Below are positions 1-13,370 of a DNA stretch of 64,000 nucleotides, one piece after another; the stretch's first letter is position 1; each line of letters opens with the position of its first letter. Below the pieces are notes generated by a model. It saw only the letters and a program-made list of their open reading frames with translations, did not search any database and was not told the DNA's origin. Origin of the DNA: Clarkia xantiana subsp. parviflora (lineage: Eukaryota; Streptophyta; Magnoliopsida; Myrtales; Onagraceae); assembly GCA_036873135.1 (NCBI GenBank), contig JAPTYO010000003.1:28586763-28650762 (forward strand). Direction: 5' to 3'. The position numbers and the translations under genes are program-made.

Positions 1-256
1 TTTGAAGTTTCGGGACTAAATTGAACAAAAAAAAGTTTGGAAAGTATTAGAGAGACTAAATTGAACAAAATCAAAAGTTTGGGGGTGGATCACTTGACTC
101 GCACATGTCACTTAATGGAAAATATGGATGAGTTTCGTAACGGTCTGACCAAAACTAGAAAATCTGCAAATATGATACCAAAACTACGGAAAAAAAAAAA
201 TTATGGAGCAAAACCCAAAAGTTGTCAAACATCATGGACCAAAAGACATGTTAACA
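1..256. mobile_element. Palindromic MITE, right part only (GGGTTAA family)
   Basis: The sequence matches the right arm of the element at 55558-56080: the same order of landmarks (gggactaaattgaac, ggatcac, aatctgcaaa, catggaccaaaag) and a terminal gttaac. The left arm lies before the window. The open frame at 37-261 is a by-product of the repeat and not a gene. Confidence 0.75.
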
Positions 257-639
257 TTTAATTATATTTTCACGTAAGATTATTTTTTGCTAAATTATTC
301 GATTGTTTTCATATTTTCTTTGTTTGAAAAATGTTTTTTTTTTGCCAAAAAATAATGTTTACTTCATTTGGTATTGTTTTCTCGCTAATTTTTTTTGTTT
401 CTCTTAAGATATGCTTTGTTATTAAAATAAATAAAAAAAAATTCGATTTTTTTTGCCAAAAATAAAATCTTCAGTTGAATATTTTTTTGCCATAAAATAA
501 TCAATTCTTTTCGGTGAGTAAATTTTTTTTAATTAAGAGTTGTGTTTTTTTTTCAATGGCAAAAAAAATTGTGTACTTTTGTTTAATCAAAACATACCCG
601 GTTAAGTTTTTAAATATTGTGAAAGTTATTAAGTTGTCA

Positions 640-974
640 ACATGACAACATTTTAAAAATTATTATACGTTAAATTTTCTTTAGTATGGATTGTCACAAT
701 TATTAATTTTGTGACTCATAATTCGTCACGATGTCTTCAATACTTTTGATGTCCAATTTCCTAGAAAAAAAATGCGATGAATTATACTTTTCAACTGTTT
801 TATTTGTCACGACTTCGAAAATATTATGGAAAAAAGTGCATAATAAAACAAATTTGTCACGATTTCTTTTTCCTTGTGATGAATTAATTATTCGTCATAA
901 TAAGCGTATATATAGTGACAGAATCGATCGTGACGAAATTTTCTCCATTACAAGATATCAGATTTCTTGTAGTG
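640..974. mobile_element. Right end of a CACTA (En/Spm-type) transposon
   Basis: TTTCTTGTAGTG at 963-974 is the reverse complement of the CACTACAAGAAA terminus typical of plant CACTA elements. Upstream, a short motif around gtcacga recurs in both orientations (near 725, 805, 857 and 928), as expected for subterminal transposase-binding repeats. The other terminus is not in the window. No transposase frame is visible, so this is probably a non-autonomous or truncated copy. Confidence 0.65.
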
Positions 975-3900
975 ATCTCTGGGTCAAATATAATCGACTT
1001 CAGCATTTTTAGTAGGAGCAGTTAATTTTTTCTTTAAAATAGTGTCGAAAATAAGACGTGTGTCTTAACCAACTGTCGCATAAATCTGAATTTATGGGTG
1101 AAAGTATTTAGCATACTCTTATACTTCAAAAGTATTCACTCACATCGCATTCGCATCTAATCAGATTGTAATTAAAGGACAAAATGCTGATAATAAATAT
1201 TTTTATATTTCTAAAATTTAAACCCGAAACATATATTGTTACACTCTCTCTTTTTCTCGATTAAATACATTTCTTCACGATTAATTAAATAGAATTATTG
1301 CCATATTAAATGATATTAGATGTGGTTGATGTTTGGTGGGGATAGGGTTTTTGTGTCGCTTAGTGTAAAACGGGTCCGAAGGAAAGCGAAAGGAGTGGAT
1401 GCGTGGGGCGTTTAGATTCATAACGAGACGATAATATATATAATGTACAGTACCACAGACCACCCTGCCTAGCTAGCTGCGTTTTTTACTTGTCTTTTAG
1501 TTTGTTTTTTTATGCTGCATTAATTATATATACCGTGTACTGTTGTGAATGAGGTTACAAATAACTGACTGGACCACCTCGTGAGGTCGACTATACATGG
1601 CAAAGGCTTCTTAGGCTAGCTTATAAGCTTAGAGTACGTACTTATATATAGCTGCTGCATCTGGACAAATTTAACTTAGCAATGATCAACAGAGAATATA
1701 TATTACAACAAGGTAGGTATATTAACCCTACATACATTTAATTTCCTGAGTTAAAAATGTAAATAATTACTGTTATGAGGAATACTATGTTGTGCATTTA
1801 CTTTGCCACGACATCTTCATCTTTCCCATCCCGTGCTAATGCTGTTTTTTTTTTTTTTTTGGGGTAATGAACAAACCTTATTTGTCTTATTTTATATTAT
1901 AATTATTATGGAGAGTGACTGCATTGGTGAGGTGGCTTCTATACAGTTAAATCAAACGTGTACTCATTTAGAACGTTTGTCAGTGAGATGAGATGAGAAG
2001 ATCACAAAGTACAAACATAGAGAAAATTTCTGTTGAGGTATCGTTAACGGTAATGTAGAAGGTCTTTATTTATAAATTTGAGCTTATAAATATGCGTATT
2101 AGAATGTGTAGATTCTAAACTTCTCGTGACGCAACCTAAAGGTGAAACCTCTATTTAAAAGGGTTAAAGTGTTCAGATCGAAAATATGTGTGTACATAAG
2201 TGAGTTAAGCTGCTCGAAATTTCGAATTAGTTAAAATTATATGACTTGGAAAAAATTGAGTCGAGACAAACCTTTTGGTATGTCAAGTCGAGTCTGAGCC
2301 TAGTAGTACCCGGCTTGAATTACTTGCGAGCCTTAACGAGTTTTATATAATAAGTCACAAGTTGAGCTTGATTTTTCTAGTTATGACAATGCAAATTTAT
2401 TGTGATCTCTAGACTCAATTCGAGCTCGATTTTCGTAGTTATTAGGAATGCTAACTTATTGTGATGTATAATAAACTTATAAGTTGAGTATGAATGCAAG
2501 GCGAGTTCGAACTTCAAAAATTTGAATTTGACCGAATTGAAGTTCAAACTTAATAGTTTTTAGTCAAGTCTACTCATTTACACTCTACCTTTATAATTGA
2601 AGGAATCACAATTTCGAACTTATAGAAGAAATTATGTAAAATGGGTGTGTTATTCCCGACAATTTTCTCATAACTGATCGATGACAGAGATAATTAATTC
2701 ATAACGCATCTTTTTTCAGTGTTTTGGCCATGTGGGATGGGGACATTGTGAAATATAATTTAGCTATCCTTATATATATATAATTGGGTCCCCTATAAAA
2801 TGAATATCCTGATCGATGGCTGACAATGAGGTCTCATCTCTGTACTTGCCCTTTCCTAATCCTAATGGGTTACCTCATGTAATTGGTGGCCGTGTGATCA
2901 ATTGATGCCCAAATTGTGGGCATATATATGACGACAATTATAAGTGTAGTACGTAGTGGATACGCAACATTCACTTATACAACATCTTCAATATTATTAT
3001 ATATAATGTCGATAAGCAAGATTCACTTTGGTCGATCTTGCCCAAACGGGAATTATTTATATATATATAAAATATTACAGTGTATATTAAGTGATTTTTA
3101 ACTCCTCCATTTAGATACGAAAGTAATGTACGTAATATTAGATAATGTCATTTCCGACTATTCTATTTCTCACAACCCCTTTCATCGGATTTTGGGTCTG
3201 TCACTGCTTTGAGTGGCATTCTTTTTTTTTTTTCTTTTTTTAATTTTCAATTAAATAAATATTGTATATTATTGGAGCATATTGATGCAAAGATCTATTC
3301 CATCTGTTTTTGCTTGTGACATCAATAATGCATGCGTATACCAAGCAAAACAAATTTTCTTGCGATTTGACGATATAGGAATTTAAGATGAAGAGGGTTG
3401 TATTATATTATAGTTGGCGTCCGTTATATGATACGACGAGAATTATTTTGGTCAAAAAGACAAACCCTAGGCTTATTAGAGTGGGGTATTGCTTTCCGTT
3501 ATATATCAATTAAGTAATAATAAAATAATAATAAATAATGTAGGCGGTCCAGTGTACGCAGCAGCAATTACAGACAGACGGACTGAACTGATTGATGAGA
3601 AATATGGGGCTCCATGGACCGTCCCCATTTGAACGAATTTCTCAGCATCTTCTTCGATCAAGAAGAAGAAACATTTATGTCCTCATGCATGCTTCTACGC
3701 TCATTAATGGTGGCTACAATTACAATACCACCCATCACTATCACTGCTTTCATCATCACCTTATAATTCATGCATATCCTAATACACGTATTGATTATAA
3801 TTTATCACCTTATAATCACCTTATAATATGAACTCCAGTGACTCCTGGATTCAGCGACTCCATTCAAGCTATTATTCATGTATATATACTTATACTTCGA

Positions 3901-5134
3901 CAAAAAAGTATATACTTATAACCTATACATTATCGATCTATCCAAACAATATAGTCGATACATAAATAATACACTTATTAACCAATCATCGAAACAAATC
4001 GGACCTTTGGAAAAAAAAAAAAAAAAAACCGGACCTTAGAGCATTTTTAATCTTAGTTCCTAGTTCTCAGTTTTATTTAGCAAATTTACAGTTACGAAGA
4101 GTTCCTGATTCTAGTGTTATTCACTGTTGATTCTATTAGTTTTGATTATGAACTTGACTTTCCAATGAGAGTTCTTTGTTCCAAAACGAGAGTTTTTAGT
4201 TCTAATATTTGTCACTAGACGCTGCTAGACGTGGCTATGATTACAAATATTAATGTTTTGACATTATCAAGTGAATAGTGAAGTGGTACAGTTCCTACTA
4301 GTAAGAGATCACTGCGTTACTATTCATGTCGGTGCCAACATTTTTTTATATATTTTATTTAATTATTTTTTTTCTCTCTTTTATTATATATATATATATT
4401 ATGGTACACTAAATCAGATAATGACACGAGCCGTAATCAGTCATTTTTAATATTAAATAATGACACAGAACGAAATTACTACTTTTTAATTTTGAATCAT
4501 CTTTAGAGCTTACGGTCTCAATTTAGAGCTTACTGAATCATTTTTTTATATTTCACCAAATGGCACAACAGTCAATTATAAACTTCGAAATAGTATAAAA
4601 TTTCATATCGTTAAATATGAAATATTCTTTACTAAAAAATATTATATTATTTTAACGGATTATAGTTAAATTGGTACCGTAAATGGATTATAGTATAAAA
4701 TTTAATATCGTTAAATTTTAACGGATTTCAAGAGTTTCAATTTCTTAGCATTCTCCCCAAATCTCAGCTGCATTTACAGATTTTTGTTGCCTCCACCTCA
4801 AATTGATGTTTTCAATGTCTTCTTGTAGTTCGATGGAAACACCCGCTCGACGAAAATGCAATTGTGGACTGGTTGATATAGTGAAAACGACTGATAATCG
4901 GGAGAATTTCCAGCGAACGAGTTGAAAATACAGCTAGAAAAATCCCTCATTTCAAGTAGTGCTTACATTACATGCACAATACGAGTTGGAATGCAACGAG
5001 AAACATCCTTCATTTCAAATAGCAACCAAATATATTCGAATTGGAATTTCGTATTTTTGAGTTGCAATTTCTTATGACTTTTTGTTAAGCTAATAACTTA
5101 TGATCATAACTCGTGTTCTTCAATTTAATTTTTT
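975..5134. other. AT-rich intergenic stretch, no gene seen
   Basis: No frame with recognisable protein similarity and no tRNA or rRNA on either strand. It holds scattered homopolymer and TA-rich tracts. Short frames here (for example 1803-1991 and 3592-3831) have low-complexity translations and no family resemblance. Confidence 0.6.
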
Positions 5135-5334
5135 GTTGTAGATGGCTTTAGTGTTGGCATTTAGTGTAAATTGGTCGTTGTGAGCCCACTAATATAAGCC
5201 CAACATACTAAGTCCAATTTGGGGTATGGCAAATAGGGGATTTGGGGTCAGGCCGAAATTTCTATAGGCCATGCACGACTCATGTGGGCCGGCCCAATTG
5301 GACCTATAGGTCCGGCCGTAATAGGTGAGCAACC

Positions 5335-5651
5335 TGTTAGCATTTGGTGAATGGGCCGCCGTAATAGGAGCCATTTAATATAAGCTCAACACCTAAGTAA
5401 TTGAATAATGTCACATTACGGATTTTGGGCATTGTCTAAAATCCCAATTGACATGAGAGGCCCAAAATTGGGCTTCTCCTTTACTCTATGTGGCCGGCCG
5501 AAATATGTAATTAGTGTGAGGTGGGTTTTGCCCACCTCCTCTTATAAATAGGGGGTGTCATGGATTTATTCATGTTTAATCATTATTCCTCCTAAGTGTT
5601 GAGACAAAAAAAATCCCTCCTCCCTATAGACCATATTTCGGCCAAACCCTA
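5335..5651 (+). mobile_element. Truncated LTR, plus orientation
   Basis: It starts TGTTAGCATTTGGTG, matches the start of the inverted LTR at 5652-6249, and shares its landmarks in order: tgacatgagaggcccaaaa, ggccggccgaaata, a TATA-like cttataaatag near 5540, and ctcctccct. It stops abruptly where the second LTR begins, so its 3' part was lost or replaced. Confidence 0.6.
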
Positions 5652-6249
5652 TGTTGGATTACGGGGCTAAATACTACGGAAACTTAAACAAGGTACATGC
5701 TAGTAATCAAGATTACGCAGCAGAAGATGTGCACATACCTTAATCGCTTTCTGTAGTCCTAAGATCTTGCTGATGAAGTTCTCGATCCACCAGACGGCAC
5801 CCGTAGAGGTTCTTGTTAAGGAAGCCCTACACGGTATAGTCTCCACAACAAAGCCTCTGATTGTTTCTTGCCAGGGACAGATCTTCGGAGTGTGTGCTCA
5901 AAGCAAATTGGCACACCCTTGGTATTCTATCTGGTTCGGCCGAAACTAGAGTGTTTAGGGAGGAGAATTTTCTCTTAAATTACCACAAATGAGGAATTAT
6001 GATTCAATATAATAAAACCCCTAACACTCTATATTTATAGGAGGAGCAAAGTGAACAAAAGTCCACTTTGCCCACTCCAATATTTCGGCCGGCCTATTGT
6101 ATAAGGGATGCCCAATTTTGGGCCTCTCATGTCAATAGGGATTTAGGTCTAGCCCAATTTCTCTAATTTTACATTTACCCAATTGTCTCAGGTAACATAT
6201 ACATATTAACGGGATTCCATTTACGGCGCCCTATCACCATATGCTAACA
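5652..6249 (-). mobile_element. Solo LTR, minus orientation
   Basis: Read on the minus strand it runs from TGTTAGCATATGG to ATCCAACA, giving the TG...CA ends of a retrotransposon LTR, about 598 bp. It contains a TATA-like cctataaatatag. No primer-binding site, polypurine tract or gag/pol frame adjoins either end, so it is a solo LTR. The 5-bp flanks differ (cccta and gctcc), which suggests rearrangement at the junction with the head-to-head partner rather than a clean insertion. Confidence 0.6.
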
Positions 6250-6981
6250 GCTCCCACTCGCCGGAATGGGAGGGTGCCTGTTAATGTATAGTTTGTATTT
6301 TTTTTAAAGTAAAATAATTTTTAAATTATGACAGGCATTATTTAAAAAAACTTACGTGCTCATTTATATATTATATTTGTATATAAATAATTAAACTACT
6401 ACCCTAACGACATCGAGTTTCAAATTAGGGATGAATGCTCACGTCGGTTAAAGTCGGAAACCAACTATTTGACCTTAAATTGACTAAATTTGAGAAATTC
6501 GAAAAAAAAAATGTATAAATTAATTTAAAAAACCAGTTAGATTTTTATGATTTTGTGTATAATTTTTCCAATTATTTAAAATTAAGCTGGTCCAAAACGT
6601 GCATCATTTACTAATTTGTTTATGTCGGTATTTTTTAAAATATGAATATTTAATTTATATATAGTTTTTTATTAAAAAAAACACATATTAAGAGTATGAA
6701 ATTATATAGGCATTAGTGAAACTTAATCTCCATAATTAAAAAGAATTTTAATTATACTACAATTAATATTGTAGCAGTTCAATTTTAATTAATTAACCGT
6801 GACTTGGCCGGTGATATAAGCAACTATGAAGACACTATTAGAAGTGCTCTTTTAGTTCAGTTGCATGATCACACAAACCAACTGTAGCCAACTAACTCGT
6901 ATATTCTTCACCAAATAAAAACTAACCATTATATTTGTATTATTCACTGAGATGATAGATGTAGCTAGCAGCTAGGAACTT

Positions 6982-7019
<38 letters not shown>

Positions 7020-7134
7020 GGGGTTAAAATAAGAACTTGAGCTTCACCTTCCATTTGTTGAGACCTAGGCAGGCTAGCTCAAGACAATATACCACTTTGG
7101 TAATGGTGAAAACTATTATTTATTACTACTTACC
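6250..7134. other. Intergenic, poly(T) tract
   Basis: No gene is visible. A T-run of about 32 bases lies at about 6987-7018. The rest is AT-rich without recognisable repeats. Confidence 0.6.
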
Positions 7135-7148
7135 ATGCATGTGAAATT

Positions 7149-7302
7149 TTTTTTTGATATATTTACATTGCTTTCGCAAGTTCGGACCGGGAGCGTTAAG
7201 GTTAAAGTCCTCCCCAAGGCGGCGTCTCCGGCGGGTTTCAACCTCGGATCGCCTACGGGGAACACAACTCGCTTTACCAGTTGGTCCAACCAACTTTGTG
7301 TT
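7149..7302 (-). mobile_element. tRNA-derived SINE
   Basis: On the minus strand the head reads GGTTGGTTGGACCAACTGG (A-box-like), followed by a B-box-like gaggttgaaaccc and the shared body ending near ttaacgctcccggtccgaa and a poly(A) stretch. A perfect 14-bp target duplication, atgcatgtgaaatt, lies at 7135-7148 and 7303-7316. Two other copies occur in this window at 23058 and 50575. The frames covering it are shadows of the element. Confidence 0.9.
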
Positions 7303-7316
7303 ATGCATGTGAAATT

Positions 7317-10300
7317 AAATGCTATTTACAGTAGTCTTGGGAGTGATGATCATATATATCCCAATCGAAGATTGTACGTACCCACCGACCGGAAGACAAA
7401 GTTGTGATGTTTTCACATGACTTAGGGACGATCAGTCCAAATAATATATCATTTTTTTTGTACACGTGGGCGACTATATACATATAGGAACGTACAATTT
7501 ATCTATTTGTTTATAAAATTTCATTTTTTGCATGGGCCGACGACGTTCCTTTAATTTCCCCCCTCTCTAGTTAATATGATTGATATCTTCTATATAAATT
7601 ATTTATATGTATTAGTTGAATTTTTAGCTAGTAAATTCATTAATAACGTGTAATTAAGATGCTATATGCATGCACTAACATATGGTTAATAACTTCATTT
7701 TTATTTATTTATGGTTTGTAACAATACTTTTGGATCTTCATAACATCGTCTATTCTTGAATTTAAAAAGTTATTAAGACGAAATCTCAAAAAAAAAAAAA
7801 AAAACATACGGTCCACTAATTCCGTGCATAAAGTTGATATAATAATATGTGACATGCATAACACAAATATTATTATTAAATTAAATAAACAATGCTAAAG
7901 TGAACATAGAATTTGGCTGATTAGTTTGGGACTGACTCTCATCATTAATCATATATATACAACCACTTTAAGTGGATGTCTTGACCATTTTCAACTAAAA
8001 CTGCATGCATATCATGTTGTGACGATCTGATGGACCCATAAGCAGTACTAACACACTCAGCTAATTAAACCTCTACGTATGTTCTAAGAGTATTAAATAT
8101 ATTAGGTACTCACACCAACATTTTACGTGAAATTTTACTTAGATAAAAATGTATATTAAAATATCACTGAATTGGATTTTGCATGAAATTTATTTTTAAA
8201 AAAAATGGATTAAAAGAAACATGCAACATACTATTGATTAATTTGTGAGAATGGTGAAAATTAGAAATATATAATATTATATGTCATTTAGAAATTTTTT
8301 CGCCTCTACTTTCACATGAAAAAACCGTGTGTAAATCAAAATAACGTAGAATAAAATATGACTCGATGATTACGATATTAAAAAATAAATAATATTAAAC
8401 GAAATGAAAGGAAGCGGATATAATTATAAGCATTAAAACTATGTAAAGTGAATTTTCCTAGTTCATTTTCAAATCTCATAATTATTGATTGTGTCACGTA
8501 GTGCACTACTACGCATTTGAAGCCAAATTTTTAGAAGAAATTTTAAATATAAGTTTTATAATTCGTTCGGTTAATTTGGGACTGATCTCATTCATCAATC
8601 TAATACACACCTATTAAGTGGATGTCCTTAATAATTTTCTACCACAAACTCCAATTCTTTTTATATAGTGACGATCCATTCACTGATGGACCCAATGTAT
8701 ATGGACCCAATACATACAGGGATAATATATTAGTAACCTAGCTAGTTTAATTAGCTCTCCAAAACCTATAGGGATATTTTAAAAGAATCTATATATATTA
8801 TAATTTGGATGTATATCGCAACGCGCGGATCAACCACTTAGTTATATATATAATAATAATAAGATGCATGGACCGCATTGTCATGAATAATAATAATAAT
8901 AATAATAATAATTCATCACGTACAAATTCTGGATTCCTTCATATTAATAATTATCACAGATCCAAAGAAGAGAACCCTTCCAATAGGTTAGGTGCTGAAT
9001 AGGAAATTAACTAAATTATCCCACAAAAGGAACGTTTCGGAACAAGACGCCTGAATCGTTAAACGCAGTACAGATACACTCAGGATCTATATATAATATA
9101 ATTTCAATGTAAACTTCAACATTTTGACAAGTACTAAAACGAGTCGGTTACGTGTCAAAATATAGTTTTTCTATTGGTCCACCTCAAATTGTAACTCTCA
9201 TCGATGACATGTCAAATCCATGTAGACAATGGTAAGTACTTAGAAATTCTCCAAGCATCCTCATTCCATGTTGAGATCCGTTTTATTTTTTATCCGTTTT
9301 TTTTAATCTCTATCATAACAATTATTAATTATAGCTATAAATAAAAAAATGTTATTTTTACTTATTTTTTTAAATTCTTATGTTACTATCAAAATCATTA
9401 CAATTAATATTAAGTTGTATTTTTGATAAATTAGTATATGTACGTTTTAATATTAATTAATAAGCACATATTATCTTGACATTTATTTATTTAATTCTAT
9501 TTCTCAATATTATAAAAAATAAACATAAAACGTGCTTTCTCTAAAAACTCTTTTATGCGTAAAATTGTATACTAATATATATAAGATCATAAAATATTTT
9601 GTAATAATTAATTAACTGTATACATGTTAAATGTGACATGTAAAAAATTATAATTAGAAAAGCTAAAATAATGATGAAAATTTCCATATATTATATACAA
9701 TTCTATTAAAAATAAATTTATCGATTATTATTATTTACTTAATTTAATTTTGAGATTAAAAAAAACTGTAAGTATGAAAAAATAATACAATGTATTTTTT
9801 TTTTTTTAAATGGTTAACAAAAAAATGGTATTATAGTATAGGATATGGTAAATAATTTATTGATACAAATAATCAATATATTTTCAATGAAGGTAATATA
9901 TAATATAATAATTAAAATTAAAATTCCAAGCAACAATTACTTTTACATTTTGCACAAATCTCGGACAAACTCCATAAATCATATTTAAATTTATGTAATT
10001 CAATAAAAACTACTACCATTTCCGATGATATTTTTGGTACTCTATATAACAAATATAAATACGTACATACAATTATTCATATAAAAATATTCACTTCTGT
10101 GCGAAGCACGGATCAATTATCTAGTATGACATAATTAAATAAGCATTATTTTAGTGAAGGAGAATATTAATTTATAATCCTAACCACTCAGAATACGATC
10201 TCATTAATTATTACATGCTATATATATATAATATTTAGGATTTAGGGTTAATTAATATATAACTTGAGAATAAATAATTAAACCAGCCATGAAGCATGTG

Positions 10301-10734
10301 GGTATGCGGCTAACAAATTTGGTATTTCATGATTGAATCAAACAGGTAGCTAGCTTTTGGTCTTGCATATAATTATTAATGTGTATACATTAATGGCCAA
10401 AAGAAATATATTCTAGGCTTTTTTTACAACAGATGAATTAGCAAGAAATAATCAGAAATAGGTTAGTTATTAAAATTGCTATCTGAAAATTGAACACTCA
10501 GACAAATTGCTAACTGAAGTTTTGACAATTGAATAATTTGTTAATTTTTTCTCTTTTTAAAAATTTACTAGTTCGAGTTTCGTTTGTGGACAAATCGATA
10601 ACTCCATCAAATATTTCATTTAATTTAGACAAAATGGATACATGATTGAAAAAAAAAATCGGAAAATTAACCTAAAATGACGGAATACTTCAAACCTTTT
10701 GTAATACAAATGATGAGCCACATGATAATAATAA
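7317..10734. other. AT-rich intergenic stretch with Helitron-type ends
   Basis: No coding gene was found. A (taa)n run lies at about 8886-8911. A Helitron-like 3' end lies at 10099-10124 and a decayed relative near 8815-8845 (cgcggatcaaccacttag). Confidence 0.55.
10099..10124 (+). mobile_element. Helitron-type 3' terminus
   Basis: A short hairpin GTGC-gaa-GCAC (10099-10109) is followed 11 nt later by CTAG and then T. This is the hairpin plus CTRR|T layout that ends Helitrons. The 5' TC end could not be placed. Confidence 0.5.
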
Positions 10735-11063
10735 GGGTTAACAAGTCTTTTGGTTCATGATGTTTGACAAATTTTGGGTTTTGGTCAATGATATTGTCCA
10801 ATTGGGGTCAATTTTGAAACTTCGGGACTAAATTGAACAAAAAAAAGTTTAGGAAAGTACTAGAGGGACTAAATTTAAAGTTTAGAGTGGATCACGTGAC
10901 TTGAACATGTCAAAAAATGGACGGAATGTAACGGTTAGACCAAAACTAGAAAAAATCTGCAAACATATGATACCAAAACTAGGTAAAAAAAAACATTATT
11001 GACAAAAATCGAAAAGTTGTTTGAAGTTGTCAAACATCATGGACCAAAGGACTTCTTAACCCT
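10735..11063. mobile_element. Palindromic MITE, internally deleted (GGGTTAA family)
   Basis: It starts gggttaacaag and ends cttcttaaccct. The body matches the 523-bp copy at 55558, but most of the left arm is missing. It sits in a taa-repeat, and both flanks read aataataa, compatible with an 8-10 bp target duplication, though the simple repeat makes this ambiguous. Confidence 0.75.
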
Positions 11064-11647
11064 AATAATAATAAGTCGAAGATTCGAAGGCAGTTCCGCC
11101 ATTTAAGTCTAGATTTTTAATTTTTCTTCAACCACGTGACTAATTACATCCCGATTGAATGGAATATTTGACGATGATAAAACACTCAATTAACAAGCAA
11201 TTGTTTTTCCAAATGCTTAAAGATAATTTGATAATTAACCCTAAGAAATTATGAAAAGTGGAGAAGAAGTTTGTCGTTGCATACAATAATTAACTAGCCT
11301 TGTTATAGAGAAGGACGAGTCTTAGTATGGTACAGCACTTGATGCCAACACTTGGACCCTTGGCGATACCATTGGGGGCTATAGCTCTTTCGATATTATC
11401 AAATAGGCCCCTTTCGTATCCAAAAGTTGGAGACACAAAATAATTCAATGAAGATTCGGGAATTAGTTAATAAATCTGATTTTGTTTAAGATGTATATAT
11501 TTCTTGAAACCCTCCAACTTTTTAGGCTTATAAGGGAAAGTCCCAAGTAAAAGATTTGTTGTCTCTTACGGTTAAAAATGAAAAATGCAAAAAGTAACTC
11601 AACTCAACACGATTTGTTAGAATAACGCCCAGAAATATATGTACTGA

Positions 11648-12050
11648 GAGCATCCACAGTGGTTTTACATAAAAGTATTCTTTAAAGTTACCACGTAGAC
11701 ATTTATGTACACTTTAAGTAATACGTAAATTTAAGACACACGTAAAAAATATTTTCTCTGCAATCGTATTACTTAAACATATTCCTTAAATATATTTTAT
11801 TATTAAATTTTCCAACAACCACCAATAAGATATCAGCATTAATTATAAAATAAATTAATTTATAATAAAAAATTGGTTACGTAATACATAGTGCATTACT
11901 TAAATTTAATGAATGTTTTATGTAAAAACATAAATTTACGTGCGGGTCCCATCTTTAAGGAATGCTATGTAAAACCACAGTAGATAGTTTTTGTTACTTT
12001 ACTTTTAAATAAACATGTAGGATCCACGTTTACGTAATCTGTGGATGCTC
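11648..12050. mobile_element. MITE with GAGCATCCACAG terminal inverted repeats
   Basis: The left end reads GAGCATCCACAGTGGTTTTA, and the right end is its inverse (taaaaccacag further in, and ctgtggatgctc at the edge). Both flanks are tga, a 3-bp duplication of PIF/Harbinger style. About 403 bp, with no frame. Confidence 0.7.
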
Positions 12051-13370
12051 TGACAATGCAGCAGCGTCGTTATCTCTAGAAATATAATACTAACCTTAAA
12101 TGTTAAATCTGTAGGTGCCGATATGATTATTTTAGATATAGTAAAATTGTGCACTATAGTTGACGGAATCTTTCTGTTGGAAAATTCCGACCAGTTTGTG
12201 TCAGTGACTCAGTAAAACATTAGCGGTAGTGTTTCACGTGAAAACAAGAAAACAAGCTTTGATGGAACCACTTCAACGATTTTCATCTAGGTTTCTGTTT
12301 CCTACAACCATTATAGACTACCCAAGCCAACTTCAATGATTCATATAGGTTTCCCTTTCCTAAAACCAGTATATAATGATCATGAAACTGTTAAAATAGC
12401 ACTGAATTTATTTTTGATATTTTTTTTATATTATTAAAAATAGAATTATTTGTATCAAATGAACTAAATAATATGAATCGAGTCTCGTATAGAGTATGGT
12501 CCCCTTAAAACAATTTCCTCAATTTACTGTTTCATTAGTTGTGCTTGAGGTTAACTGAAAACAATTGTTCTCTCCCAAAATTATAGTACAAGTTAGCACA
12601 CATATATTTATAGTGACGTGGACACAAAGTATTAACGTTAACAAAAATATGACTGAAATGTACCAATAAATACTAATAATAAAGTTATTAGGTCTTTAGT
12701 ATGTCAGATTCATCGAATCTCGACAGAATATGGACTACTATGACCGTGTGGTAAATTAGAACCGTCAATTTCTCATTCAGCCGATAAAAAAAAATTTGTA
12801 ACACCACTACCAAAAACTTTCCAACAGAAACTAATTACAGAAATATATATATCCACAAAAGGTATCTAGTTAAATTATTGGCGAATCGCTGCTCCCTTAC
12901 CTAAATAGATTACTGAATCGGAAGGATGATCAAATCAAAGATAAAGTGCAATCAAATGGTGGGTCTAATGAAAATCTTTGAATAAGACAGATTAAATGAG
13001 ATCTCATATTGATCAAAGTTGTACATATTAATTCAAGTAGCATACTTACTATTTATATATAAATCCACTCAAAATACAAAAAAAAAAAAAAAGCAAACCA
13101 TAGCAACATAATCTCCTATCGACGACCTCAAGATTAATTTCATCGTGATGACGAAGAAGAACCCGTATCTAATAGTAGCTTAATAGCTCTATTTTCTGAG
13201 TCTTTTAGTCTATCACTCTCTCTTATACTTAATTATATTATAATAATAATCTAATGCTATATAGCTCATATAGCATCGATTTTAATCTACTTAATAATCA
13301 GAAATTATGCATGAAAATTAAATTAAAATAACAAGCTAGGCAGGCGATAGAAGAAATGAATGAAGTAGAA
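12051..13370. other. Intergenic and 3' flank of the EF-hand gene
   Basis: No gene is visible. The part nearest 13370 is the likely 3' untranslated region and downstream flank of the minus-strand EF-hand gene. Confidence 0.55.

Noticed and set aside
5140..6260. Possible endogenous pararetrovirus or promoter pair
   Set aside because: TG...CA ends and repeated LTR landmarks in inverted order fit an LTR pair. No viral coding sequence is visible.
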